A DNA stretch of 64,000 bases from Legionella lansingensis. GTDB taxonomy: Bacteria > Pseudomonadota > Gammaproteobacteria > Legionellales > Legionellaceae. How positions within the stretch are numbered: the first letter of the stretch is position 1; the number at the start of each line of letters is the position of its first letter. The stretch covers positions 1,418,501-1,482,500 of the forward strand of contig NZ_LT906451.1 in the NCBI RefSeq assembly GCF_900187355.1, written 5' to 3'. Of the stretch, positions 43,871 through 53,949 are shown one piece after another. The translations under genes and the position numbers were made by a program. The notes beneath the pieces were generated by a model. The model searched no databases, was not told the origin of the DNA, and worked only from the letters and a program-made list of their open reading frames with translations.

Positions 43871-44956
43871 TTATCGAATAATTTGTTCTATTGTAGCCCC
43901 ACCCAAGCACTGATTTTTTTCATAAAAGACGATGAATTGCCCGGGAGTTACTGCTCTTTGTGGACTAGAAAACATAACATAGTGTTGCTTATCAGCCGCT
44001 GGTGAAACAATACAAGCTTGCTCCTCTTGGCGGTAGCGAGTTTTTGCATAGCATGTCAAGGGTAATTTATCGCTACAATCGGTCAGCCAATGAATGGGAC
44101 CACATACCAAACCTTGAGAGTATAACATAGGATGATCATTGCCTTGGGCTACGATGAGGGTGTTGGTTTCTATTTCCTTATCGACAACATACCAGGGGCA
44201 ATCGTGAGAAGCTTGCCGTCCTCCTATACCCAAACCTTGTCGCTGACCTAATGTATAGAACATCAAACCATCATGTCGACCTAATGTTTCACCTATGGTA
44301 TTTTTGATGTCTCCTGGTTTGGCTAAAAGAAATTCCTTCAGAAAAGCTTTAAACCTTTTTTCACCAATGAAGCAAATCCCCGTGGAGTCTTTTTTCGCGT
44401 GCGTGACCAATCCCAATTGTTTGGCAAAATCTCTTATCTGGCTTTTAAGGTAATCACCAACAGGAAATAAAGTCTTAGCTAATGCTTTAGGGGCAACAGC
44501 ATGCAAAAAATAGGTTTGATCTTTCTCTCTATCTTTAGCTTTAAACAGTTCGCCAGTACCATGATTTAAGTGGACTCTTGCATAATGTCCAGTGGCGATA
44601 TAATCCGCGCCTAAAGTGAGGGCATGATTTAAAAATGCATCAAACTTTATTTCTTTGTTACAAAGAACATCAGGATTTGGAGTTCTGCCTTTTTCATATT
44701 CATCAAGAAAATACGCAAAAACCCGGTCCCAATATTCCCTTGAGAAGTTGACTGCGTGCAGAGGGATACGTAGTCGATCACAAACAGCTTGAGCATCAGC
44801 TAAGTCATCAGCGGCAGCGCAGTAGCCGTTAGTATCATCTTGTTCCCAATTTTTCATAAACAGGCCTTCAACACGATAACCTTGTTCTTGCAACAACCAT
44901 GCTGCGACAGAGGAATCGACTCCGCCAGACATGCCAACAATAACCTTAGCTTTCAT
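43871..44956 (-). CDS. mnmA: tRNA-specific 2-thiouridylase
   Basis: 361 residues from the ATG at 44954-44956; a TTG three codons upstream is an unlikely start. It uses ATP and sulfur from the Tus/IscS relay to thiolate U34 of tRNA for Lys, Glu and Gln. The PP-loop is [16 protein letters not shown] near residue 8. The two catalytic cysteines are in [12 protein letters not shown] near 98 and [10 protein letters not shown] near 195. The linker EKDQTYFL near 150 and the C-terminal barrel are also present. No clear ribosome site precedes the ATG. It is divergent from the yceD-rpmF fab cluster. Confidence 0.95.
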   Translation of the reverse strand: MKAKVIVGMSGGVDSSVAAWLLQEQGYRVEGLFMKNWEQDDTNGYCAAADDLADAQAVCDRLRIPLHAVNFSREYWDRVFAYFLDEYEKGRTPNPDVLCNKEIKFDAFLNHALTLGADYIATGHYARVHLNHGTGELFKAKDREKDQTYFLHAVAPKALAKTLFPVGDYLKSQIRDFAKQLGLVTHAKKDSTGICFIGEKRFKAFLKEFLLAKPGDIKNTIGETLGRHDGLMFYTLGQRQGLGIGGRQASHDCPWYVVDKEIETNTLIVAQGNDHPMLYSQGLVCGPIHWLTDCSDKLPLTCYAKTRYRQEEQACIVSPAADKQHYVMFSSPQRAVTPGQFIVFYEKNQCLGGATIEQIIR

Positions 44957-45065
44957 AGATATCAATCTGTATAAAAAATTGCAAATTTTAGATGCTATAA
45001 TACTCCAATATTATTTTGGTGTATAATTGATAAATTTTATAAACCGTTTTCCAATACCTATTTAA

Positions 45066-45518
45066 ATGATGTTGATTAACTTAAAAACCCTATCGGCTAA
45101 AGCCGAGGGGGAGCATATCGTATTAGAACTACGTGAAAGGCTACCGACGCATCTGATCTCGCCTTGCACTGTTAATTGTCATTTTTCTGTAGAAAAATGT
45201 AATGACTATTATTTGTTACATTTAAATGTTGAATCAAACCTCGGCATTATCTGTCAAAGATGTTTGCAAGAGTTCAGTTATCATTATGATAATACATCGG
45301 AATTGGCAATTGTTAGCTGTGATGAAATGGCTGACAAATTGATGGAGCAGTTTGAATGTGTTGTTGCTGATAATAATCAAGTTGACTTGAAAGAATTAGT
45401 AACTGACGAATTGCATCTATATATCCCGGAATTGCATGCAAAGAGTAGTGATTGTGATCATAATGTAGATAAATTTATTGGTGTTGAGAGCGCAATAAAG
45501 TCGAAATTAACTAAGTAA
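45066..45518 (+). CDS. yceD: YceD family (DUF177) protein
   Basis: A 150-residue protein of the DUF177 family, which in most bacteria sits directly before rpmF. It may take part in 23S rRNA accumulation or processing. The conserved pair of cysteines occurs in [15 protein letters not shown] near residue 63. The acidic end segment [19 protein letters not shown] is also typical. The second ATG (codon 2) is an equally good start. It opens the transcription unit that runs to holB, although the gap to rpmF is 70 bp. Confidence 0.9.
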   Translation: MMLINLKTLSAKAEGEHIVLELRERLPTHLISPCTVNCHFSVEKCNDYYLLHLNVESNLGIICQRCLQEFSYHYDNTSELAIVSCDEMADKLMEQFECVVADNNQVDLKELVTDELHLYIPELHAKSSDCDHNVDKFIGVESAIKSKLTK

Positions 45519-45588
45519 TACTTGGATTACTATTAAAAAATCGGTAATATTCCGCCCCAGCAAACGCAAATCGTTTAGGAGTAATACA

Positions 45589-45780
45589 ATGGCTGTACAA
45601 CAAAATAAGAAATCACGCTCTCGGCGTGATATGCGTCGTTCTCACGATGCGTTAACTCCACCAACTTTATCGGTGGATCCTACCACAGGCGAGAAACATC
45701 TACGTCATCACATTACACCTGATGGTTATTATCGTGGTAGAAAAGTTTTAGATACTGATAACAATTACGAACAAGAGTAA
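45589..45780 (+). CDS. rpmF: 50S ribosomal protein L32
   Basis: A 63-residue ribosomal protein of the large subunit. The start [20 protein letters not shown] is diagnostic. [15 protein letters not shown] closes the fold. It lacks the zinc-binding cysteines, so it is the zinc-independent form seen in gammaproteobacteria. TTAGGAGTAATACA before the ATG is a strong ribosome site, as expected for a highly expressed gene. It is followed by plsX after 4 bp. Confidence 0.97.
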   Translation: MAVQQNKKSRSRRDMRRSHDALTPPTLSVDPTTGEKHLRHHITPDGYYRGRKVLDTDNNYEQE

Positions 45781-45784
45781 TCGC

Positions 45785-46813
45785 TTGAAAAATATCACCA
45801 TTGCTATTGATGCGATGGGTGGGGATCATGGTTTAAAGGTCGTGATTCCTGCTTGTGTTCGTGCTGCTCGACACAACCCTGATTTGAAGTTGTTATTGGT
45901 TGGTGATCAAAATCAGGTAAATGCGCATCTTAAAAAAATTAGCGTAGCTAACAGCAATCAATTTTCGGTAATTCATGCCTCTGAGGTTGTCACGATGGAT
46001 GAATTGCCATCTCATGCGATGCGCAACAAGAAAGATTCATCCATGCGGGTTGCCATTAACTTGGTAAAAGAAGGGCGTGCACAGGCTTGTGTCAGTGCAG
46101 GAAACACAGGCGCACTGATGGCTACTGCCCGCTTTGTTCTCAAAACATTACCAGGCATCGATAGACCTGCCATTATTGCGGAATTGCCTACGGCGAAAGG
46201 TAAAACCCGGGTGATTGATCTAGGTGCCAACGTTGATTCTTGCGCAGAGCATCTTTTTCAGTTTGCAGTTATGGGATCTGCATTAATACAAGCGGTTGAT
46301 AAGAAAGCAAAACCCAAAATTGGCTTACTTAATATTGGCGTTGAGGAAATCAAAGGAAACGATCAGGTCAAACGTACCGCCCATATGCTTGCTGAGTGCA
46401 ATTTGATGAACTACATCGGCTATGTGGAGGGTGACCAATTTTATTCGGGTCAAGTCGACTTGGTTGTATGTGATGGCTTTGTTGGTAATGTAGCTTTAAA
46501 AGCAAGTGAAGGCTTAGCAAAGCTAATGATCGCAGTACTGAAAGAGTCTTTTTCAAAAAATGTATTAACTAAACTTGTAGGAATACTGGCTAAACCTGCT
46601 TTAGGCCACTTGAAAGTGAGAATGGACCCTGCCAGATACAATGGTGCTAGTTTGCTTGGATTAAATGGTATAGTTGTTAAAAGTCATGGTAGCGCAAGTG
46701 ACCTGGCGTTTGCGCATGCTATTGAAGAAGCAACGTTACAAGTAAAAAATAATGTGGTCGATTTGGTACGTGATCAAATTACGGAGTTTATTAATCAAGG
46801 TTTGTTGCTATGA
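45785..46813 (+). CDS. plsX: Phosphate acyltransferase PlsX
   Basis: A 342-residue enzyme that makes acyl-phosphate from acyl-ACP, the first step of the PlsX/PlsY route to phospholipids. The start codon is [21 protein letters not shown] is the N-terminal signature, and [19 protein letters not shown] near 98 plus [16 protein letters not shown] near 223 complete the family. The end overlaps fabH by 4 bp (ATGA), so the pair is translationally coupled. The product feeds on acyl-ACP made by the following genes. Confidence 0.95.
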   Translation: MKNITIAIDAMGGDHGLKVVIPACVRAARHNPDLKLLLVGDQNQVNAHLKKISVANSNQFSVIHASEVVTMDELPSHAMRNKKDSSMRVAINLVKEGRAQACVSAGNTGALMATARFVLKTLPGIDRPAIIAELPTAKGKTRVIDLGANVDSCAEHLFQFAVMGSALIQAVDKKAKPKIGLLNIGVEEIKGNDQVKRTAHMLAECNLMNYIGYVEGDQFYSGQVDLVVCDGFVGNVALKASEGLAKLMIAVLKESFSKNVLTKLVGILAKPALGHLKVRMDPARYNGASLLGLNGIVVKSHGSASDLAFAHAIEEATLQVKNNVVDLVRDQITEFINQGLLL

Positions 46814-47763
46814 AAAATGCCGTTATTGCTGGGACAGGCAGTTATTTACCTGAACGTTCTGTTACCAATCAAGAATTAGAATCCAGTCTAGATACCAGTC
46901 ATGAGTGGATTTACTCTCGTACTGGTATAAGTAGCAGACATATTGCTTCAGAGCATGAAACCACCTCTTATATGGCTTCTCAAGCGGCTCTGAAAGCCGT
47001 TGCCTCCTCGGATATAGAGGCAAATGATATTGATTTAATTTTAGTTGCTACTTGCACACCAAATCATTTTTTCCCCAGTATGGCTTGCCATGTTCAGCAC
47101 GCGCTTAAGATAAATAAACCTATTCCTGCGTTTGATGTGGGTGCTGCTTGCAGTGGTTTTGTATATGCTATGGATATAGCCAGACAATACATTGCTGCGG
47201 GCAATGCCAAACATGTTCTTGTGGTGGGTAGTGAAAGCATGTCGCGAGGCCTTGATTGGACAGATCGATCAACTTGCGTGTTGTTTGGTGATGGTGCTGG
47301 CGCTGTGGTCTTGAGCGCAAGCGATAAACCAGGTATTTTGGCGAGCACACTGCACGCTTCTCATGATGTTGATTGCCTGTTAACTTACCCAAACTATACT
47401 TCTCAAGATAAGAAGGCGTTCATAGGAATGCGTGGCCATGAGGTATTTAAGATTGCGGTGAACATCATGGGTGATATTGTTGATGAAATTCTGCAAGCTT
47501 GTCATTTACAAAAGTCAGATATCAACTGGTTGATTCCTCACCAAGCTAATATTCGTATTATTCAAGCCATAGCCAAGAAATTAAATTTACCAATGTCACA
47601 GGTTATTGTGACTATTGAAGAGCAAGGAAATACTTCAGCAGCCTCTATCCCCTTAGCTTTAGATTATTCGATTAAAGAAAAACGTATTAAGCGCGGTGAC
47701 ATACTTCTATTAGAATCTTTTGGGGGAGGAATGACTTGGGGTGCTATGGTTCTTCGTTATTAA
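46810..47763 (+). CDS. fabH: Beta-ketoacyl-ACP synthase III
   Basis: A 317-residue condensing enzyme that starts fatty-acid synthesis from acetyl-CoA and malonyl-ACP. The catalytic triad is visible: Cys in [11 protein letters not shown] near residue 112, His in IPHQANIRI near 244 and Asn in [10 protein letters not shown] near 274. [11 protein letters not shown] near 35 is the substrate-tunnel segment, with the Trp of the family replaced by Tyr/Ser neighbours. The order plsX-fabH-fabD is the standard one. It begins within the end of plsX. Confidence 0.96.
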   Translation: MKNAVIAGTGSYLPERSVTNQELESSLDTSHEWIYSRTGISSRHIASEHETTSYMASQAALKAVASSDIEANDIDLILVATCTPNHFFPSMACHVQHALKINKPIPAFDVGAACSGFVYAMDIARQYIAAGNAKHVLVVGSESMSRGLDWTDRSTCVLFGDGAGAVVLSASDKPGILASTLHASHDVDCLLTYPNYTSQDKKAFIGMRGHEVFKIAVNIMGDIVDEILQACHLQKSDINWLIPHQANIRIIQAIAKKLNLPMSQVIVTIEEQGNTSAASIPLALDYSIKEKRIKRGDILLLESFGGGMTWGAMVLRY

Positions 47764-47792
47764 ATTGCTTATATTGGAGCATATAATTACTT

Positions 47793-48743
47793 ATGATTAA
47801 TTCTGCATTTGTATTTCCTGGTCAGGGTTCTCAGTTTGTCGGGATGTTAGCAGAGCTGGCTTCCCAATACTCTTTAATTCGAGATACGTTTTCTCAGGCT
47901 TCAGAGCGCGTTGGCTATGATATATGGCAACTAACCCAAGAAGGATCTGAGGAGCGGTTAAACCAAACAGAACATACTCAGGTCGCCATGCTCACGGCTG
48001 ATGTTGCTGTTTTTAGGCTTTTACAAAAATTAGGAGCTCTTCAACCACAAATCATGGCAGGACATAGTTTAGGTGAGTATGCTGCTTTGGTTTGTTCAAG
48101 TGCGATTGATTTGCCTGATGCAGCACAACTTGTAGCCAAACGTGGTGAATTGATGCAAAAATTTGTTCCACGGGGTCGTGGTGCTATGGCTGCCATTGTT
48201 GGCCTAACTGACGAACAAGTAGAACGTCTCTGTGAAGGGGCTAGCAATTCCGAATATCAAGTTACCCCTGCGAATTATAATGCCATAGGACAAGTTGTTA
48301 TTGCTGGACATGCAATAGCAGTGGAAGAGGCTATAAAGTTGGCAGAAGATGCGGGTGCACGAATGGCAAAAATTATACCAGTAAGTGTTCCATGTCATTG
48401 TCCTTTATTACGCGACGCAGCGAATGCTTTTGCAGAAGAGCTAGCTAATGCAAACTTCAGAACTCCTGAAGTTGCCGTCATTTCCAACGTTGATTTGAGC
48501 ACCTACCAATCGCCTAGTGATATCCGTACGCTACTCAAGGAACAACTTTATCGACCTGTACAGTGGGTTGAAACAATACAATTAATGAGGCAACGTGGTG
48601 TAGAGCGCGTTATCGAGTGTGGACCAGGCAAGGTCTTAAGTGGTTTAGTTAAACGAATTGATAAAACCTTAGTAACGCTTAGCGTTAATGATGTCGCGAG
48701 TTTGGAGCAAGCTCTAGCTCAATCGGTTGAAGAATCTTTTTAA
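47793..48743 (+). CDS. fabD: Malonyl-CoA:ACP transacylase
   Basis: A 316-residue enzyme that moves malonyl groups from CoA to ACP. The serine nucleophile is in GHSLGEYAALV near residue 92, the arginine that binds the malonyl carboxylate in LVAKRGELMQKFVP near 117, and the His in VPVSVPCHCPLL near 200. PGQGSQFVGM at the N-terminus is the oxyanion loop. No extra domain is present. It sits 29 bp after fabH and 9 bp before fabG. Confidence 0.96.
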   Translation: MINSAFVFPGQGSQFVGMLAELASQYSLIRDTFSQASERVGYDIWQLTQEGSEERLNQTEHTQVAMLTADVAVFRLLQKLGALQPQIMAGHSLGEYAALVCSSAIDLPDAAQLVAKRGELMQKFVPRGRGAMAAIVGLTDEQVERLCEGASNSEYQVTPANYNAIGQVVIAGHAIAVEEAIKLAEDAGARMAKIIPVSVPCHCPLLRDAANAFAEELANANFRTPEVAVISNVDLSTYQSPSDIRTLLKEQLYRPVQWVETIQLMRQRGVERVIECGPGKVLSGLVKRIDKTLVTLSVNDVASLEQALAQSVEESF

Positions 48744-48752
48744 GGATCGGGC

Positions 48753-49499
48753 ATGGCAAATTTACAAGGTAAAATTGCGCTAGTTACTGGCGCGAGCAGA
48801 GGGATCGGTAAAGCAATTGCTTTAACCCTGGCGCAGAAGGGAGCTTATGTGATTGGAACAGCCACAACAGGGCAGGGTGCTTCGCAAATCACAAACACAT
48901 TCAGCCAAGAAAATTTAGTGGGAGAAGGAAGAGTCCTTGACGTAACCAGCAGAGAAGGGGTTGATGATTTAATGACTCAACTTGCTGATTTGGATAAAAC
49001 ACCCTCTATTCTTGTGAATAATGCTGGCATCACCTGTGACAATTTATTGTTAAGGATGGATGACGAAGAATGGTATAAAGTTATAGAAACCAATCTAAAT
49101 GCTATATTTCGATTAACGAAGGCTTGTCTTAAACCCATGTTTCGGGCACGATGGGGTCGTATTATCAGCATTGGTTCCGTTGTTGGCGCTAGTGGTAACT
49201 CTGGGCAAGCTAATTATACGGCTGCCAAGGCAGGAGTTGTAGGATTTTCCAAATCGTTAGCGCAGGAAATTGGTAGTCGCAATATTACCGTGAATGTAGT
49301 AGCACCAGGTTTTATTGATACCGATATGACCAGCGCCTTACCAGAGATGGTAAAAGAAGAAATGCTTAAGCGTATTCCTCTTAAGCGTTTCGGAAAAGTT
49401 GATGATGTTGCTGAAACCGTTGCATTTCTAGCTTCTGATTATGCAAATTATATTACTGGTGAAACCATTCATGTGAATGGTGGAATGTATATGGATTAA
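48753..49499 (+). CDS. fabG: 3-oxoacyl-ACP reductase
   Basis: A 248-residue NADPH-dependent reductase of the short-chain dehydrogenase family; it reduces the 3-keto group of the growing chain. The nucleotide motif is VTGASRGIGKAIALTLA, then LVNNAGITCDNLL near 88. The catalytic residues are Ser in SIGSVVGASG near 140, and Tyr and Lys in YTAAKAGVVGFSK near 153. It has the usual length and the AAPGFIDTDMT-like segment VAPGFIDTDMTS. The acpP gene starts 77 bp downstream. Confidence 0.96.
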   Translation: MANLQGKIALVTGASRGIGKAIALTLAQKGAYVIGTATTGQGASQITNTFSQENLVGEGRVLDVTSREGVDDLMTQLADLDKTPSILVNNAGITCDNLLLRMDDEEWYKVIETNLNAIFRLTKACLKPMFRARWGRIISIGSVVGASGNSGQANYTAAKAGVVGFSKSLAQEIGSRNITVNVVAPGFIDTDMTSALPEMVKEEMLKRIPLKRFGKVDDVAETVAFLASDYANYITGETIHVNGGMYMD

Positions 49500-49576
49500 A
49501 TATAGGCTTGCGTTCTTTGTATAATTGAATAAACTAGCCTACAGGAATTTTTTTAACCGAAGAGGAAACACAAGTT

Positions 49577-49825
49577 ATGAGTACAGTTGAAGAACGAGTT
49601 CGCAAGATTGTTATTGAGCAATTGGGCATTAAAGAAGAAGAGCTGAAAAACACTGCATCATTTGTTGATGACTTAGGTGCTGACTCACTTGATACTGTTG
49701 AATTGGTGATGGCTCTAGAAGAGGAATTTGAAACAGAAATCCCTGATGAAAAAGCTGAGAAGATCACCACCGTTCAAGAAGCGATCGATTACATCGAAGC
49801 AAATCTTAACAAAGAAGAAGCTTAA
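49577..49825 (+). CDS. acpP: Acyl carrier protein
   Basis: An 82-residue acidic carrier. The phosphopantetheine attachment serine lies in [15 protein letters not shown] near residue 38. The end is slightly longer than E. coli ACP (NLNKEEA). The 77-bp gap before it contains a TATAAT at 49520-49525, so acpP may have its own promoter in addition to operon readthrough. The -35 part is poor. A GAGGAAACACAAGTT ribosome site precedes the ATG. Confidence 0.97.
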   Translation: MSTVEERVRKIVIEQLGIKEEELKNTASFVDDLGADSLDTVELVMALEEEFETEIPDEKAEKITTVQEAIDYIEANLNKEEA

Positions 49826-49845
49826 TAACTTCGAGGAGTTTTTCA

Positions 49846-51084
49846 TTGACTAAGCGGCGTGTTGTTGTTACCGGCATGGGGATGGTTACACCAGTCGGTC
49901 TAAATGTAGAACAAACCTGGCAAAATATTTTAGCTGGTAAGAGCGGCGTGGGGTTGGTCGAAGGTTTTGATACAACCGAATATTCCACTAAAATTTGGGC
50001 TAAGGTTAAAAACTTTAACATAGAAAACTACGTGCCGCTTAAAGAAGCTCGCAAAATGGATGTGTTTACTCAATATGGCATGGCAGCCGCAGAAGAAGCA
50101 CTTGCTGATTCGGGTTTGCTCATCGATGACCGACTTTCTTTACGTGCTGGCGTGGCCGTTGGCGCTGGAATCGGTGGCATTGAGACCATCACTAATAATC
50201 AAGAAAAACTCATGGCTGGCGGGCCTCGTAAAGTATCGCCATTTTTTATCCCTGCTGGCATTATTAACATGGTAGCAGGACAGATTTCTATCAAACATCG
50301 ATTAAAAGGTCCTAACATTTCAGTAGTTACTGCTTGTACTACGGGAACACATAATATTGGCTTGGCTGGTCGAATGATCGCTTATGGTGATGCCGATGTT
50401 ATGATTTGTGGTGGTGCGGAAATGACAGCGACACCGTTGTGTCTTGCTGGTTTCTCAGCAGTACGATCATTATCAAAACGCAATGATGAGCCTGAAAAAG
50501 CATCACGACCTTGGGACAGGGATCGTGACGGGTTTGTAATGGGTGAGGGTGCTGGGATATTGGTTCTCGAAGAATATGAGCATGCTAAGGCGCGAGGGGC
50601 GACTATTTATGCTGAATTAATTGGTTTCGGGATGTCTGGTGATGCCTACCATATTACTGCACCCGATGAGGATGCCGATGGAGCCACACGAGCAATGGCT
50701 GCTGCTGTGGATGATGCAGGCATTGATGTTAAAGAGGTTGACTACATTAACGCTCATGGAACCTCAACTTATCTGAATGATTTAAATGAAACAAAAGCAG
50801 TAAAGCGACTCTTCAAGGAACATGCCTATGAGCTTGCTATTAGTTCGACAAAGTCCATGACAGGACATTTATTAGGTGCTGCTGGTGCTGTTGAGGCTAT
50901 TTTCAGCGTGCTTGCTATTAAAGATCAAATTGCTCCTCCTACGATTAATCTAGACAATCCAGATGAAGGCTGTGATCTGAACTACGTGCCATATCAACCA
51001 CAAGAAAGAAAAATCGATATTGCATTAAGCAACTCTCTTGGTTTCGGAGGCACTAACGGAAGTTTGATATTTAAGCGAGTGTAA
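49846..51084 (+). CDS. fabF: 3-oxoacyl-ACP synthase II
   Basis: A 412-residue elongating condensing enzyme. The start codon is TTG, preceded by GAGGAG. The catalytic Cys is in VVTACTTGTHNIG near residue 163. The two His are in INAHGTSTYLND near 302 and KSMTGHLLGAAGAV near 340. GLGFGGTNGSLIF-like SLGFGGTNGSLIFKRV ends the protein. It directly abuts mltG, which starts at the next base after its stop. Confidence 0.96.
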   Translation: MTKRRVVVTGMGMVTPVGLNVEQTWQNILAGKSGVGLVEGFDTTEYSTKIWAKVKNFNIENYVPLKEARKMDVFTQYGMAAAEEALADSGLLIDDRLSLRAGVAVGAGIGGIETITNNQEKLMAGGPRKVSPFFIPAGIINMVAGQISIKHRLKGPNISVVTACTTGTHNIGLAGRMIAYGDADVMICGGAEMTATPLCLAGFSAVRSLSKRNDEPEKASRPWDRDRDGFVMGEGAGILVLEEYEHAKARGATIYAELIGFGMSGDAYHITAPDEDADGATRAMAAAVDDAGIDVKEVDYINAHGTSTYLNDLNETKAVKRLFKEHAYELAISSTKSMTGHLLGAAGAVEAIFSVLAIKDQIAPPTINLDNPDEGCDLNYVPYQPQERKIDIALSNSLGFGGTNGSLIFKRV

Positions 51085-52080
51085 ATGAGTCGCTTGCTTA
51101 AATTCATTTTTCTGAGCGGTCTCGCCTTAGGTTTGATTGGTGTTTCAGTTATCAGCTACATTACTTATAGTTTGTACAGCAAGCCGATGGTGACTGGTGA
51201 GAAGCCAGTCATCGTTACCATTCATAAGAATACTTCTGCATCGGCTTTTGTGGCCAGTTTAAAAGCTAAACAACTCATTCAGTCAAATCGCCTGTTCTTG
51301 TCTTTCATTAAGTTAAAAGGCTTAGCCCCTCATTTGCGAGCAGGAATTTATGAGGTGCAACCAGGCGAATCTGCTATGCAATTTCTGAATAAAGTTGTTG
51401 CTGGCAAAGTATTGGTAGAGTCCTTCAGCATTATAGAAGGAACAACGCTTGTTCAAGTAAAGGCTAATTTGAGTAATGCTCGATTTTTAGAGCATAACAT
51501 AGATGATTGGCAGGGAATTGAGGGTAACCATCCAAGTCCGGAAGGTTTATTACTTGCTGATACTTATTATTATAATGCAGGCAGTCAGGCAAAAGATTTA
51601 CTTAAGTTAGCGAATCGTAATTTATTGCAATATTTGGATTATTGCTGGAGAAATCGAAGTCCTGGATTACCTTACAAGTCCCCTTATGAGTTATTAATAG
51701 CCGCATCCATTTTGGAGAAAGAAACATCTTTACCCTCAGAGAGAAAATTAATTTCTGGTGTTGTTGTTAATCGCTTAAAGAAGAATATGCCTTTGCAAAT
51801 GGATCCCACGGTTATTTATGCCCTTGGACCTAATTATCACGGTAAGTTAACCCATGAAGATTTAGCTGTCGCTTCATCTTATAACACCTATCGTTACCGT
51901 GGTCTGCCACCGACACCTATCGCAATGGTAGGTAAGGAAGCGATAGATGCAGCAGCTCATCCTCAACCCACGGATTATCTTTACTTTGTATCAAAAGGTG
52001 ATGGCTCCCATCAATTTTCTGTGACCTATGAGGAACAGAAGCAAGCTATCTCTCAATACCGAGACAAAGGGGCATTATGA
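51085..52080 (+). CDS. mltG: Endolytic transglycosylase MltG (YceG)
   Basis: A 331-residue inner-membrane enzyme that cuts nascent glycan strands and sets their length. A membrane helix covers about 5-27 (FIFLSGLALGLIGVSVISYI). The LysM-like start is followed by the catalytic domain: ASILEKETSLPSERKLISG near 212 carries the catalytic Glu, LQMDPTVIYALG near 240 and NTYRYRGLPPTPIAMVG near 272 are also conserved. Its product is anhydroMurNAc-ended, linking it to the AnmK and MltA genes of the window. It overlaps tmk by 4 bp. Confidence 0.95.
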   Translation: MSRLLKFIFLSGLALGLIGVSVISYITYSLYSKPMVTGEKPVIVTIHKNTSASAFVASLKAKQLIQSNRLFLSFIKLKGLAPHLRAGIYEVQPGESAMQFLNKVVAGKVLVESFSIIEGTTLVQVKANLSNARFLEHNIDDWQGIEGNHPSPEGLLLADTYYYNAGSQAKDLLKLANRNLLQYLDYCWRNRSPGLPYKSPYELLIAASILEKETSLPSERKLISGVVVNRLKKNMPLQMDPTVIYALGPNYHGKLTHEDLAVASSYNTYRYRGLPPTPIAMVGKEAIDAAAHPQPTDYLYFVSKGDGSHQFSVTYEEQKQAISQYRDKGAL

Positions 52081-52718
52081 CAAAACAGGGACGTTTTATA
52101 GTAGTGGAAGGGCTTGAAGGTGCGGGTAAGTCCACTGCTATTCAAACCATTAGACAATATCTGCAAGACTTTCTTCCTGAGATGATAATCACTCGTGAGC
52201 CTGGAGGAACACGTGTAGGAGAAACGGTTAGAAACCTCATTAAAGAAAATGTACCTAATGAAAGCCTGGATCCCCGTGTCGAGCTATTGCTGCTCTATGC
52301 AGCTAGGGTACAATTGTTAGAGCAAGTCATTCGTCCTGCACTAAATAAAGGGACTTGGGTTCTGGCAGATCGGTTTGAATTATCAACGTTCGCATACCAA
52401 GGAGGAGGTAGACATTTGGCTCAAGAAATGATTTCTACGTTGTCTACGTTTTGTCTGCAGAATTTCAAACCTGATTTGATTATTTTTTTAGATATTAAAC
52501 CCGAGCAAGGTCTTGTCAGAGCCAGAAAGCGTAGTGCGGCCGATCGTATTGAACAGGAATCCTTAGCTTTCTTTACTGATGTTTTTAATAGCTATCATGA
52601 GATGATTCAGACAATGGATAATGTAATCTGTATTGATGCAAGTCAACCGCTAGAAAAAGTCCAAGAAGACATTATTACGCAACTTAAAACATTCATCGCT
52701 CATCATGCAATTACTTAA
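52077..52718 (+). CDS. tmk: Thymidylate kinase
   Basis: A 213-residue kinase converting dTMP to dTDP. The P-loop is VEGLEGAGKSTAIQTI near residue 10. TREPGGTRVGETVRNLI near 40 is the dTMP site and WVLADRFELSTFAYQGGGR near 95 has the conserved DR motif. The LID region is RARKRSAADRIEQE near 146. This is the E. coli type with the basic residues in the LID. Start and end overlap mltG and holB. Confidence 0.96.
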   Translation: MTKQGRFIVVEGLEGAGKSTAIQTIRQYLQDFLPEMIITREPGGTRVGETVRNLIKENVPNESLDPRVELLLLYAARVQLLEQVIRPALNKGTWVLADRFELSTFAYQGGGRHLAQEMISTLSTFCLQNFKPDLIIFLDIKPEQGLVRARKRSAADRIEQESLAFFTDVFNSYHEMIQTMDNVICIDASQPLEKVQEDIITQLKTFIAHHAIT

Positions 52719-53637
52719 GCCATCTGAATTAGCAAAAGATTACACGGCATGGTGGGATCGTTTTTGCTCTATGTATGAAAATCAACGATTGCCCCATGCC
52801 CTTTTACTTATTGGACATCAGTCTGCACATATCGTTGATTTTACCTATAAAATGGCTGCTGCCATTCTTTGTACCCATGAAAAAAAACCTTGTGGTGAAT
52901 GCAAATCGTGTCGATTACTGACATTAAAAGAGCATCCTGATTTTTATTATGTCCAACCAGAGAAAACAGGTGGCATGATTAAGATCGATCAAATTAGGGA
53001 TCTTCAAACAATTGCTTTTACTTCTCCGCAATTAGGTCGCCAACGGCTAATTGTTATTGGGCCCGCAGAAAAGATGAATCCTGCTGCCGCAAATGCGCTA
53101 TTAAAACTTCTCGAAGAACCACCTTCTACAATTATGTTTGTTTTAATCGCAGAGCAAATCAGTACCATTTTGCCAACGATCTTAAGTCGCTGCCAACAAT
53201 GGCGCTTTTCTTTTGCTGAAATCTTAGAGGCTGATTATTTAACCATAGGGGAAAGTTATACAGAAACTAGTGTGAGAGGGGAAATTTTCAAGCAACACCC
53301 TATCATTATTCAGGATTTATTAGATGTAATGAACGGACATACTTCGGTCTGCGCATTGGCAACAAAATGGACTAAACATGAATTTGGTGACCTGATCTGG
53401 TTGCTGTATTTGTTAAATTCTCAAATGCTCTATTATCAGCTAGTGGGTTTTAACTCTGAGAAAAATGGATCCAGCTCATTGTATGACTTATCGAAATATT
53501 TTAAGCCACCTGCATTATTTAGCCAATTGGATGAGCTTAATGCCATTATGAGAAAATTGAACCAAAATATTAGTGTTAACCAAACTCTAATCCTGGAGAA
53601 TTTTTTGTTTAATTTTGTACTCAATCTTCAAGTTTAA
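52705..53637 (+). CDS. holB: DNA polymerase III delta' subunit
   Basis: A 310-residue clamp-loader subunit. The zinc module is CTHEKKPCGECKSCRLL near residue 53. AANALLKLLEEPPSTIMFVL near 132 contains the conserved helix of clamp-loader ATPase folds, and ILPTILSRCQQWRF is the SRC motif. The P-loop is degenerate as usual for delta'. The gene overlaps tmk by 14 bp. In many gammaproteobacteria a pilZ gene follows; here a REP-like element and then tatD come instead. Confidence 0.92.
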   Translation: MQLLKPSELAKDYTAWWDRFCSMYENQRLPHALLLIGHQSAHIVDFTYKMAAAILCTHEKKPCGECKSCRLLTLKEHPDFYYVQPEKTGGMIKIDQIRDLQTIAFTSPQLGRQRLIVIGPAEKMNPAAANALLKLLEEPPSTIMFVLIAEQISTILPTILSRCQQWRFSFAEILEADYLTIGESYTETSVRGEIFKQHPIIIQDLLDVMNGHTSVCALATKWTKHEFGDLIWLLYLLNSQMLYYQLVGFNSEKNGSSSLYDLSKYFKPPALFSQLDELNAIMRKLNQNISVNQTLILENFLFNFVLNLQV

Positions 53638-53713
53638 TTTACCAAAAACAAAACCGAATTACCGTGGCTTGACCTTCCAATTAGCCTTAAGTTTATATTG
53701 ACTTTTAACAATG

Positions 53714-53804
53714 CCGACGTACCGCGGCTTGTCCGCGGTATCCATTTGATAGGAGTAATGGACTTCAAACTTATGGATGCCGCGGACAAGCCGCGGCACG
53801 TCGA
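53714..53804. repeat. REP-like palindromic doublet, copy C (best preserved)
   Basis: Two hairpins in inverted orientation. The first is ACCGCGG (53721-53727) with CCGCGGT (53733-53739), the second GCCGCGG (53779-53785) with CCGCGGC (53791-53797), each with a 5-base loop (CTTGT, ACAAG). The halves are reverse complements of each other apart from a few bases, so the whole can also form one long palindrome. It lies in the 312-bp gap between holB and tatD, which holds no gene. A trailing GGTAATTCGAT near 53829 also occurs in copy A. Confidence 0.88.
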
Positions 53805-53949
53805 GTTTTTCAGGATGGTCAAACCACGGTAATTCGATGTTCTAAGGTCAAGCAATAAAAACTTGAAGGTCGAGTTGAAGCAATGAACCTTCTAGAGACT
53901 AGGCTGACATGCTAAAATCAATATACCTTCAGATACACAACAAATAAGC

